A model generated the notes under the pieces. That model worked only from the letters and a program-made list of their open reading frames with translations. It was not told the DNA's origin and made no database searches. Positions 53,515 to 64,000 of a stretch of DNA of 64,000 nt are shown here, piece by piece. Origin of the DNA: Trichopria drosophilae (lineage: Eukaryota; Arthropoda; Insecta; Hymenoptera; Diapriidae). Where the stretch lies: assembly GCA_030407085.1 (NCBI GenBank), contig CM059582.1, positions 139,644,501-139,708,500 of the forward strand, read 5' to 3'. Made by a program: the position numbers and the translations under genes. Each line of letters starts with the position of its first letter. Position 1 is the first letter of the stretch.

Positions 53515-55760
53515 CACTGAGAACTAAATTTACTTGAGTCAAGTAAATGGATTCACTAAAAATTTATTTTTTTTTATTCAAATCCTTGTATTCTATGTTT
53601 AACAAAACGGATTTTATAAGAAAGTAAATTATTGCTTATCTTTAATAAACCATTTCGAAACTTACATATTTCTCAAAAAAGTAAACATTATCTTGAAAAG
53701 ATGGTCGTACCGAAAAATCAATTTATTTGATTATAAGAATTCCAGTTTCTAGTTACTTAAAAATAACAAAGAATATTAAGAAAATATATTTTTGAAACTA
53801 AATTTTTATTTTCTTTGAAACGAATCGGAGTCATTTGATTAAAATCTCTCACGAATCGTTCAAACATTACAATTAAATATGTCAAATATAGTCAATCATT
53901 ATTAAAATAAAAGACAGGAATCGTTGGTGCTGAAATAAAAAGTCATTATTATCTTTGTCATTTAATTAAAATATATTTATCTTTTGAATCTTATAAAATA
54001 ATTGAACTCGTCATAACCATAAAATTACCACACATACACAACATACTCGAAGTCTACTCGCATGTAAATAAATAAGAGTCAATAAATTAAAATGTATTAT
54101 CGAGTCGTTGGTACGTCTGTGGAGTCATTATATATAAAAATTGTCATGTCGTCAACGACGTATAATAAGTTAACGCGGATGAAATAAATTAATGACACGA
54201 AAACGCGAGCACACATTCAAATTAAACTTTCACACACATACACATACATTAATACACATAAATAAGTTAACATATATACATAAAAATTTTATTACATAAT
54301 CATGATCAATTTAACACACATATTCAGATTATCATTTTTAATACGGAACGGAAGAGAAAGAGGCTTACTTTAATTTATGTCTTCTTTCTTCTTGCGGCGT
54401 CCTTTACTCTAGTTCCGGTTCTCCATCCGTCTCTTAGGTTTGCTGCTTCGGCTGCTGTCACTTGATGAATCACATTTTGATGTCACACTCCCTCGCGACC
54501 ACGAGGAAGAGGACCAGCAGCCTCTTGTAGTACAAGGACGAACGGAGTTCCGTCGTCAGTCCGTCGATATATCCTCCTGGTTTTTTATCCTCGCCGCCTC
54601 CATGAATGATAAGATTTTTTGGTGCCGGCTGTTGAAGTGCGTGGGCCCACTTTTTATCCGGAGCAGCCAGGTTCTCCGTAATTGAGGCAGCGAGTTGTCT
54701 AGATGAAGATCCCAGAAGGAAGTCCAATGAAAGAGAGTCCTAAATGAAAGAGAGTTGAGGGACACTTACCAGGTCTTATAATACCTCGGTAAGTATCCCT
54801 ATGTCCATTCGTGTCGCCGAGTTCCATTTTTACTAAGAATCGGGACGGGAACTGTCAAACATTTGAATCTAATTTGCTTAATTTGAGTTTGACAGCCCGC
54901 CCCTCATTTGAATTTGGAGCGCATGCGCCCCATTGCGGCGACACATGCGCTCCGAGCTTGGAACTCGGCCCGTTGTTGCCCACTTTTCAGGTTGCGCGAC
55001 CAGGGCGCCGTTGCACCTCTTCTGCGCAGGTAGAGGCGCACCAGCGCCAGCGCCATGTCATTGCGTGCGCATGTCCATTGATGCGCGCTCGGATCCCACG
55101 TGGGCTTGGGATCCAAAATGGCCGACCGGCCGGAAAAAGCGCGCATCTCGTCCTTGGTATCCACTTCGTTATTTCACATTTAAAGCACGTCCGTACAAAT
55201 ATCGCAACGGCCCTCTTTCTCTCCGCCGCTCTTTCTCTTCCGCGCGGTCGGGTTAAACGGCTCGTTACATCTTTAACCGAAGCATAAGTAATTAAATTTA
55301 AGATAACAATTTATAATAAAGTACTGGTGCAGAAATAAAAACATATTTACTATTTTTAAGTAAATCAATGATTGACATGAATATATCAATTTCTTGAAAC
55401 CAACGACTTAGGATATATATTTTTTTAAGTAAATGTTTACTTGAAACAAATATTTAGGCGTTTTAAACTAATAAACCGCGTGAGATGGCATTAAGTAAAT
55501 TCATTTTTTAAAAGCATGATATTCATTTAATGAATATTTATTTATTTTAAGTAAATCCATGATTTCTTACAAAATAACCACTTATTGCATTGATTATGTA
55601 GTGCACATTTTGTTTTTTAAGTAAGTGCACACTTGAAACAAATATTTATGCTTATTATATCCAGAATAGTAAATAACGTGAACTTGGTATAAATAAATCG
55701 ATACTTATAAATGTATCATGAATTTATTAATTGCTTGACTTCTTTTCGAAGTACATGTTT
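53515..55760 (-). repeat. Repeat R copy 2 within an AAGTAAAT-rich element
   Basis: 55260-53800 is the reverse-oriented homologue of 15460-16850, with an extra ~170 bp (54960-55130, containing CATGCGCTCCGAGC and CCCACGTGGG). The outer parts (53515-53800 and 55290-55760) share the words AAGTAAATCCATGATT and TACTTGAAACAAATATTTA. The left border CACTGAGAACTAAATTTAC resembles the CACTGAGAG termini at 50976. It may be a nested insertion of R into a CACTGAG element; the right end of the outer element was not found. Confidence 0.55.
54760..54801. other. Conserved hairpin in repeat R copy 2
   Basis: GGACACTTACC and GGTAAGTATCC surround AGGTCTTATAATACCTC; one stem base differs from copy 1, whose stem is perfect. 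Confidence 0.75.
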
Positions 55761-55802
55761 ATTTTGAATAATAAACTACTGTTGTAGAAATGAAAAAATA
55801 TC

Positions 55803-55997
55803 TTTGTCACACCTGCACAAAACTGCCACCTTTCCGTGCAGGTTAAGCGAACGGAAAGTTGCCATTTATGGCCGAGGACACAACTGCGCATGCGCACGGG
55901 CGTTTTTCAATTTTTACCGCCCGCTGTTCTCATTACAGCCCGCCACTCGTTACCGCCGGCCAATAAGGTGGCATTTTTGTCGACAGGTGTGACAAAA
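55803..55997. mobile_element. ~190-bp MITE
   Basis: TTTGTCACACCTG and CAGGTGTGACAAA are perfect inverted termini; TGCCACCTTTC / AAGGTGGCA lie just inside. GC-rich interior with GCGCATGCGCACGG. No coding capacity. Confidence 0.78.
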
Positions 55998-56494
55998 AGT
56001 ATCGTCTGTACCACGGGCGGAAATGCATTACACGCTCGGGCGAAGCTTAATCTCTCGTCTACGACACCAGCTGCAGTATTGCCCGCGCCGCAATACATGC
56101 CTTTCCGCCCTAGATACACAATATACTATTACTGTTGGCAATAACCAATGATTTACATGAACATTTCAATTTCTTGAATTCAACGCCCTATACACGTGTT
56201 ACTTTTCTTTCCTAATAAATGTTTATTAATTTAAACTTATACCGCATTCCCGCCATTTTGTCGCCTCTTCCATTCGATCCCGTCCGTAGTGCGATTGCGT
56301 CCCAATAATCTAAGGTAATGAATAATTGATAATAATATGTATATATGTATATATTCTGATCCAGAAGTTACACAGAGGTACGAATCATAGGCGGATTAAT
56401 TGATGAATTTCTCGATTTTTGCAATTAAAAAAAAATGATTTAAATATGAAAATGTGCTTTTTAATGTAACAAAATATATTTTATTATTAAGGAA
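55998..56494. other. Intergenic sequence, nothing recognised
   Basis: Includes TTCCCGCCATTTTGTCGCC near 56250 and a TATATG stretch near 56340. No gene supported. Confidence 0.4.
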
Positions 56495-56580
56495 TGAAAC
56501 GTTCCTGAAAACATTATAGGCCTCCTTCGGGCATTAGTATGTATATCTATTATTTACAGCGCACGAGAGCGAAGCGGCGC
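56495..56580 (+). repeat. Truncated 5' LTR (first ~86 bp)
   Basis: TGAAACGTTCCTGAAAACAT to GCGAAGCGGCGC matches 59683-59768 with three differences, then switches to pol sequence at AATAAAGAGC. Confidence 0.85.
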
Positions 56581-58470
56581 AATAAAGAGCTTAATTGCTT
56601 CAGCTCCTGTACTCCAGAGGCCAGATTTCAGCCAAGAATTTGTCATTGAGACAGACGCCAGCGATACTTATATAGGCGCTGTCCTTGTTTAAGAAATTAA
56701 TGGATCGGAACGATTGTTAGGATTTGCAAGTCGTGTTTTGAGTTCTGACGAACGGAACTATTCCGTCACCGAGCGCGAGTGTTTAGCCGTTATCTGGGCG
56801 ATTGAAAAATATAGGCCATATGTTGAGGGTTATAGATTCAAAGTGGTCACCGATCACAGTAGCCTTCAATGGTTGAAAAACCTGCACAACCCGACGGGGC
56901 GTCTTGCTCGCTGGGTATTACGGTTGCAAGGCTACAATTATTATTTTTAGCATCGCAAAGGGTCCTTGCATACGGTTCGCGACGCTTTATCGCGTCTGTA
57001 TGAAGACAGTGAAGGTGCACCGCTAGCAGCCATAGAAGTGGCTGAAGACACCCAGGATGCGTGGTATTTAGCCCAAAGGCAAAAAGTGTTGCAACGACCA
57101 TATGAATGCCAGAAATGGAAAATTATGGGTGGTCGTCTTTATGTTTATCGTCCTGACATGAGAATCGAAGAAGTGTTGTCTGATGAATATGGCTGGAAGC
57201 TGGTGTTGCCTAAAGAGCAACGTCAAGCCGTGTTGGCAGAGTGTCATGAAGAGCCAACAGCCGGTCACATGGGGCAATTGAAAACATGAGAACGTGTCCA
57301 ACTTTATTATTATTGGCCTACCATACGGCGTGATGTTCGACGTTTCGTCAAAAATTGCAAGATTTGCCAACAGTGCAAAGTATTGCAATCAGCACCGGCC
57401 GGGTTATTAGGAACACGAGAGCTTAGCCAGCCAGGACAAATCATTTCTGGTGATATTACGGGACCTCTACCGAGAACTGCAAGAGGCTACGAATATATTT
57501 TAATTTTTCAAGATTTGTTCACTCGTTGGATTGAGTGCGTAGCCGTTCGTCGTGCAGATGGTCCGACGACTAAGAAAGCATTTAAGGAGCGAATACTGTT
57601 GCGATTTGGCGCGCCAAAGACATTCCTGTCCGATCGTGGGTCCGAATTTAAGAACAAAGTGATGGACAAATTTCTACAAGATGCGGGAATTGTACAGGAA
57701 AACACGCCACCGTATCATCCATAGGCTAATCCTGTAGAACGCGTCAATCGCACAGTAAAGACGATGATTATGTCATTCACTGAGGAGAACCATCGCAAAT
57801 GGGATGTTCTATTAAATGAGTTCACTTTTGCCTTCAATACGGCTGTTATTGAGTCAACTGGTTTTAGTCCATCCATGTTGACGTACGGTCGTCAGTTGCC
57901 GCCACCTCGGCTAAAACGACGGCAAGAAGAGTTGTCAGCCAAGGCAAGTGAGCCTCAAGCAGCCAGAGTGCGATGGAATTATCGTATGGGACAGTTACCT
58001 GAGCTATATGAGCAAGTTGCTGAGAATAGCCGAGAGGCGCATCAACGTCAATCCAAATACTACAATGCAAAGCATCGAGATGTGCAGTACAAGTTTGGTT
58101 CACGAGTATGGAAAAGAAACCGGATCTTGTCCTCAGCCGCTCAAGGTATTACTGCCAAGCTGGCTCCTAAATATATTGGGCCATACACAATTGATGAGCG
58201 ACCTGGCGCGAATATTTATGAATTGGAAGACGCTAAAGGTCAGCCAAGAGGACCCATGCACGTGATGGATCTCAAGCCTTATGAGGAGATGGCAGAAGAC
58301 CTGGATGAAATTCGGCCGATGCCCGAAGAGGCTACAAGAGCTGAAAAGGCTTCAAGAGCCGAAGTGGCCACAAGAGCCGAAGATTCATCGTCTTCAAGCA
58401 ACGAGTCGTCATCAGGAAAAGATGATTCGCCGACCGTTGGCCCAGTCCTCCGCGAGCGTAAATTCGTAAT
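56581..58470 (+). pseudogene. RNase H and integrase of Gypsy element 2, one frame with four stops
   Basis: RNase H begins at [15 protein letters not shown] (~56645-56690), continues with [20 protein letters not shown] and TDHSSLQWL. Integrase follows: a zinc region with CKICQQC (~57358-57375), catalytic D in SGDITGPLP (~57450), D in LSDRGSEFKNK (~57635) and E in ANPVERVNRT (~57740). A C-terminal GPYTIDERPGANIYELED region is also present. The whole stretch is a single reading frame; TAA (~56691), TAG (56948), TGA (57287) and TAG (57722) interrupt it, with no frameshift. The enzyme would be inactive. Confidence 0.85.
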
Positions 58471-58722
58471 CCGCCTGATCGAATTGTTAACGCGAACGGT
58501 AAACGCGGTCGACCTCGCACAACGCGCGTGTGCGTTCATCGTGAAGCGACGCCGGCAGTACGACAATCACGTGTCGTGCAGAACGTTTGTTCGAATGAGC
58601 CATTGCGGATTGTTAGGAAACGCGGAAGACCAAAAGGGTCGAAGGCTAAGCCGAGTTTGGCCAATCCCGATGATGTAGTGATAGGTAGGACAAGAGCCCA
58701 GAGCCGAAGGATATTATCCTAA
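58471..58722 (+). pseudogene. AT-hook tail of the integrase (in the shifted frame)
   Basis: Past an acidic/Ser-rich linker (SSSSNESSSGKDDSP), the frame shifts near 58465 and then reads NGKRGRPRTTR and IVRKRGRPKGSK before a TAA at 58722. Both have the GRP core with flanking basic residues of an AT-hook. Most Gypsy integrases carry either no targeting tail or a chromodomain here. An AT-hook would bind the minor groove of AT-rich DNA. Confidence 0.6.
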
Positions 58723-58739
58723 CTATTATCTTTTATGTA

Positions 58740-59410
58740 GGGAACCCATACCAATCGTAGAAGAACCAATGGACGAGGGGGCGCTGGTAATTCGAGCGCG
58801 AGAACCATCGCTGGAGGACCAGCAATTAGCCATTACCCTTCCAGGGTCTCCGCCTCTGGGAGCCACTTCGTGGGCAAGTAGAGGAGTTGCGGAGGCAGAG
58901 GCGGGCTCTTCAGCAGCAAGAGGAACAGGTGTTTGGCCACTATGACTGGCTGATAGAGCAGTTTGGCGAGCCATTCCAGGCAGTAATCGGCGAACAATAT
59001 ACGCGCCTAATTGCCAACTATCGGGCGGACCAAAGAGAGGCCAAAGGCTTCAGGAGAGAGGCAGCCAACCATCGCCGGAAAGTTGCCAGCTTGGCAGAAC
59101 AGCGGACAAATATCCAGCTCCAGTTAGAGACGAAACGGTCCAACGCCCTGAAAAACTCCAGTGGGCCCAACAGGCCCAGGAGGAGGCCAAAACGGCAGCG
59201 TTGGCCGAATTAGCCGAGGCCGAAATTCTCAGCGGCGATCTGAGGGAAATCGCGAGGCAGATAGCCCGCGAACAGGGAGAAGATCCCAGAGAAGCCACGA
59301 AGGCGTATCGCACCTGCTATGTGTGCCGACACCCAAACGTGGCACGGGGCCATGAATGTCCGGAGCGCGCCCTGCACTCATTGATACCACCTTCGGCGTA
59401 TCGTCGATGA
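58740..59410 (+). pseudogene. Third ORF downstream of pol: coiled coil plus cysteine motif
   Basis: Three frames are needed. An N-terminal part rich in Pro/Glu/Ala (VEEPMDEGALVIRAREP) is followed by a strongly heptad-like helix in the frame starting 58887 (RRQRRALQQQEEQVFGHYDW to QLETKRS, ~90 residues, Arg/Glu/Gln-rich). The C-terminus in the 59201 frame continues the helix (ELAEAEILSGDLREIARQIA) and ends with CYVCRHPNVARGHEC, a CxxC..HxC cluster. No family recognised. Position after integrase and before the polypurine tract is where env-like or accessory genes sit, but there is no signal peptide or membrane segment; a nucleocapsid-like or assembly role is a guess. Confidence 0.55.
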
Positions 59411-59664
59411 AGCCAATTGGCGCGACTCCTTGGTCGGTAAACGCTATTAAGCCTAGGACTTACTGAGCCGTAAAGAATCTTTTTATACCAACGGGAAATA
59501 ATAAATGGATATAAAAATCATACCTTGGAAGATTTATTTGTAGAGTAGGATGTCATACACAACTTATATATCTATTATTGCTTTTAATATTTTTTTTTTA
59601 TTTTATTTTTCCTGATCTTTTCTTCTGAGAGATTTTGGAGAGCTGGTACGCCCACGCTACCCAG

Positions 59665-59682
59665 CGTCTGGGGGAGGGGAGC
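59665..59682 (+). promoter_or_regulatory. Polypurine tract of Gypsy element 2
   Basis: GGGGGAGGGGAGC immediately precedes the LTR start TGTAACG, the plus-strand priming site arrangement. Confidence 0.75.
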
Positions 59683-60621
59683 TGTAACGTTCCTGAAAAC
59701 ATTACAGGCCTCCTTCGGGCATTAATATGTATATCTATTATTTACAGCGCACGAGAGCGAAGCGGCGCATCGACATATGGAGAGAGAGAGAGAGAGACCG
59801 CGTGAATATCCTTTGATAGGTCCGCGAGATCACGTGACCCGCGAATAGATTCCTTGACAGCTAATTGCCGAATTCGCAGTTAGACTACGTCATTGATTAG
59901 CACTTGTTGCGTTTTTGTCGTCGCGCCACGATCATAGCCCGGGTTGGCGATTCACCAATAATATAGTGTCCTTATTTTTTTGTTATTGTTCCGGATATCC
60001 ACGCGACGAGGCTCCTAATAACCGATTAGGTCGAGTGGGATAATATTACAATAAAATTCCTGTAGAATTAGGAGGAAAATATGAATTAACTTCTTTGCAA
60101 TTAGTTTGTTTTGGGGCGTGGTTGTTGTTTTCCGAAGTCCTGCCTCTAGTAAACAAATAATCCGAACCCGAATAAGCAGGCCTGTGGAAGGCACCTTCAG
60201 TCAGTTGATCGTGGGGTTCCGAGACGTTCGGACCAGTTTTACCTTTATAGTTCGGGTATATCAAAGAGCCAGAACCTTGAGGTGCGATGGTGGTGACTTC
60301 CCGGGTCGCTTCGCGGTCTCATCGGTGGGTGAGTAATAATTCGATATATCGGTTATATTGTATATTATATTATTTATTTATATACTATATAAAAATGAGA
60401 TATCTATTGGCGAGATATGTCTGGGGCAGGGTCCGCTCACAAGCCCCACTGAAGAGTCCGTGAGCGGACCCGGGACGAAACATCAGCCAACCTATTTATT
60501 TATGTTTCTCTAATATTTGCATGTGACATAGCATGACATAGTAGGAAAATACGGTATCGTTTATCGAAATATATATTCGACCCCTATAACCGCGCGACAA
60601 CCCCCTTCCCTGTAAGTAACA
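59683..60621 (+). repeat. Full-length LTR of Gypsy element 2 (939 bp)
   Basis: Starts TGTAACGTTCCTG and ends GTAAGTAACA. Contains a GA microsatellite (59780-59797), and GTGAGCGGACC / GGGGCAGGGTCCGCTCAC inverted words near 60425-60470. It is preceded by a polypurine tract and followed three bases later by a primer-binding site. Confidence 0.78.
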
Positions 60622-60624
60622 AAA

Positions 60625-60645
60625 TGGTGCCGAAACCCGGGAATC
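60625..60645 (+). promoter_or_regulatory. Primer-binding site after the LTR
   Basis: TGGTGCCGAAACCCGGGAAT, three bases after the LTR end. The TGG start and conserved CCGAAACCCGGG core are typical of retrotransposon tRNA primer sites. Confidence 0.7.
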
Positions 60646-60871
60646 AATGCCGGTAATCAAGGAAGTGGGGTTGGAGAGAATTTGTGATTTATTTATTTGT
60701 TTATTTATTTATCTATTCCTTATTTATTTGAATATTTATTTTGACGGGGTAAATTATTCTACATTGTAATTCAGCGATTTAAGTCGTAATATCGATCCTT
60801 TCGAGTTTGTTGAATATCAAATACAAAACAGCGCCTTTGACAGGTGTTCTGGCGCACATCATCTTTTCTAG

Positions 60872-61093
60872 ATGTCTGTAAGAACATCGCGCTTTATAAA
60901 TGTTAAAACGAAACTGTTGCGAACAGTTCGAATCGTTCTAAAGATATTACCCGCTTGCATAGTTAAATTAAGAGACGAAGTAATAATCGAGGCTAAAAGA
61001 AGACTACTGCAGACACGACGTGAGGGAGATAGCGATTCGAGTCGAGAAATTGTTTATAAGAAAATCGTTTTCGGGGCGGAAAAAACGAATTGA
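60872..61093 (+). CDS. Small basic ORF in the leader (73 aa), unrecognised
   Basis: ATG at 60872, about 230 bases after the primer-binding site, where gag would start. The peptide is basic and helical (LRDEVIIEAKRRLLQTRREG). No gag motif is recognised; it may be the first part of a gag cut off by the repeat region that follows, or chance. Confidence 0.3.
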   Translation: MSVRTSRFINVKTKLLRTVRIVLKILPACIVKLRDEVIIEAKRRLLQTRREGDSDSSREIVYKKIVFGAEKTN

Positions 61094-61099
61094 TCTACG

Positions 61100-62935
61100 A
61101 TAAGTAGACTAAATCGCGACGAAGGATTCAATGGGTGCTACATAGTCCGCAACAATCCGCGTCGGGGCGAGGGATTGGTTCGCAGCGCGGAGCGGCCCGT
61201 GGTCCCAAGCTTGCCTTTAAATGGAGAGTAGCCCCGAAGTGTTCCGAGCAAACTGGGCTGGCACTAGGGTGAACAAGAAGTTTCTAGGCTGAAGCGGGAA
61301 TCGGTGTCTCGCCTTCGAATGGAAGTACCCAGGCGTTCCGAGCTGGCGGCTACTGCGTCGAGTTAAGCTGGCGTCTGGCGAATATGAAGTTTGTTGGTTC
61401 GCAGCGTAGAAATTTGAATTTCCCTTCGGCGCGCGCGTGCGCGAGTCGGGTTTCTTTCGATGATACACAATCATACGTGGCGGTTTGTGTCAATTTCTCG
61501 GCTTGGTGGCTGCACCCTTTCGTTTCTTTTTTCTAATAAATGGATCTTATTGCCTAACATTGTGCCCATTATTCACACTTCGAATCAACAACAATAACAA
61601 TATATAATTGAAATGAAGAAAACAAAAAAAAAAGTGTAAAGTGAGGAGATAGTAAATATTAATAGGAATAACTTGCGTACAAAAAGTATTGAAATACTTA
61701 GTTCATCTTAATAAATGAGTATATATTGGTGGTCAATAGAAGGGTTTCCTACAGGAAATAAATATATAGTAGTGACTATAAGAACCATTTAAATAGAAAG
61801 TTTCTTTTAATGGTTACCAACCGCTTCTCTTAGTGTAACGATAGATTTTCACGATTCAAAGGAATCTCGCCTTTGCTACTCTGACTTCGTCAAAGGAACA
61901 TGTTGCGAACAGAATTGATGCCTCGCGTATTTGCGGTGTGTTTTTTCCACTATGGTGGTTTTCCCACTATATCGTCCCGAATGGGGGGTACTTCTCCAAG
62001 TCGAAGGGTGCCTCTATGTCCTAATGTATGGGCCCTTTGAAAGCCGTAGTACTTTCCAGATAGATAGATATGGATGGATAGATGGATGGATATATATAGA
62101 TGGATAGATAGATATCGAGGAAGGTACCGATACGATGTTTGACGAATTTGAATTTAAATTTAGTCGGTAACTCGGTGCCGATGAAGTATATTGATCGATA
62201 AAGACAAATGAGAGATTCGATTTGACAGTTAGTCTAATTCGGACATTCGGGCGCGAAGGTATCACGGCGAATTTAGGAATAAATAAAACTTTTTGAATTC
62301 GGATCGTCGAGTTTTAATCGCGAGTCATATCCGGTTATTTTAGTCGTAAAGAAAATGGAATTTAATAAGATTATGCGATAGAAATATTTTACATATGTCG
62401 CGAACAGAATCGGCGTTTTACTATCAGCGGTGCCGGGCGTAGGTTTTCCCCACAATTGTGGTTTTCCGTTCGCCATTACACACCTGAATGGGGGTACCGC
62501 TGGCAAACGGCTACAAAGAACGAGACGATAATCTGATTTATACGTATGAGATTCGAAGGCGATATCACGTTAAACAATGGAAATTTAACTGATTGTAGAC
62601 AGCTTCGTTTCGTAGTACCGAGAGTGGTGCGAGTTGGTAAGATTCTTAAGGGTCCTAGAAAATGGGAAAGAACACGAGTGTGAAATTTGTGTCGCCAACT
62701 CGCTTCCAAATGGAAGTAGTCCGGGGGTTCCGAGCACGCGGGATTGGAGCCCAGCTCTAATTTGGCGGCTGTGCTGGCCTGCGGACGAATATGAAATTTG
62801 GAAGTTCGCAGTGTGTTGAAATTGTTAAAAGTAATTCGTTAATTGATAGTACTGTGTGGTTCCGAGCACGTGGGGTTAGAACGAGGTGCTAACCTGGCGG
62901 CTGTGCTGGCCTACGAACAGTTTGAGAGAGAGAAA
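61100..62935. repeat. Divergent long-period tandem repeat region
   Basis: Two recognisable blocks alternate. Block 1: TTCCGAGC...GGCGGCT...GCTGGC...CGAATATGAA (61325-61395, 62725-62800, 62858-62915). Block 2: GCGAACAGAATYG..GGTGGTTTTCC...GAATGGGG (61905-61990 and 62399-62495). Spacing is irregular (about 150 to 1400 bp) and identity moderate. No coding region spans it. It includes a GATA/GATG microsatellite at 62060-62115. Confidence 0.55.
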
Positions 62936-62963
62936 GAGAGAGTGAAAGAGAGAAAGAGAGAGT

Positions 62964-63000
<37 letters not shown>
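62926..63000. repeat. (GA)n/(GAAAGA)n microsatellite
   Basis: Pure GA with periodic AAA interruptions. Confidence 0.95.

Positions 63001-64000
<1,000 letters not shown>

Larger units (their letters stand above)
56495..60621 (+). mobile_element. Second Gypsy-type LTR retrotransposon, internally deleted
   Basis: An 85-bp LTR start (56495-56580) is joined directly to the RT/RNase H region, so the rest of the 5' LTR, gag, protease and most of RT are deleted. RNase H, integrase, a third ORF, polypurine tract and a full LTR follow. The LTR is itself followed by a primer-binding site and leader, so a second internal region probably begins there. Confidence 0.8.

Noticed and set aside
54811..55287. 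158-codon frame in repeat R copy 2
   Set aside because: Not open in copy 1 and lacks domain features; probably chance in a GC-rich stretch.

Overview
The window looks like an AT-rich insect chromosome segment made almost entirely of transposable elements (TEs). No intact host gene is supported. The TE spectrum (R1-clade LINE, BEL/Pao, two Gypsy elements, a Tc1/mariner element with a 41-residue catalytic spacing, hAT, piggyBac, and a Transib/RAG1-like transposase gene with introns) fits an arthropod genome, and a hymenopteran is my guess. One short minus-strand stretch (18250-18722) resembles Elongator subunit ELP6 and is the only hint of a host gene. Layout 1-16.9 kb: a broken Transib/RAG1-like transposase gene (minus) runs off the left edge; two AT-rich hairpins; a 5'-truncated R1-clade retrotransposon (3641-7750) ending at a (CA)n tract; a hAT transposase (minus) split by a Gypsy element (9217-13369, minus) that keeps its 3' LTR but has no visible 5' LTR; a Tc1 deletion derivative with ~570-bp inverted repeats (13618-15296); and copy 1 of a dispersed repeat R (15460-16850). 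Layout 16.9-38.5 kb, the most interesting part: four DNA elements lie end to end from 18757 to 30785, separated only by short (TA)n spacers: element A (4364 bp), a rosa-like mariner (2274 bp), element C (4418 bp) and a 936-bp foldback. A second copy of A, called B (33607-37970), has the same length, the same 642-residue transposase and the opposite orientation. A, B and C, plus a decayed relative at 16.9 kb, encode one transposase family that I cannot place firmly in a named superfamily. Every coding element of this train carries a tandem array between the 3' end of its transposase gene and the adjacent terminal inverted repeat. Layout 38.5-64 kb: the 3' end of an env-bearing LTR element; a ~150-bp satellite interrupted by a LINE tail and by a BEL/Pao element reduced to 5' LTR and gag; AT-rich DNA with small MITEs and a tRNA-derived SINE-like sequence; a TTAA-flanked foldback with another TIR element inside it; a piggyBac scrap; copy 2 of repeat R; a second Gypsy element (56495-60621) whose pol frame is broken only by stop codons and which has a downstream ORF and an AT-hook tail; divergent tandem repeats (61-63 kb); and a (TC)n microsatellite to the right edge. 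The only long frames free of stops and frameshifts are the two identical A/B transposases and the integrase of the first Gypsy element, so A and B are the best candidates for recent or current activity. All family calls come from motifs read by eye; no database search was possible.
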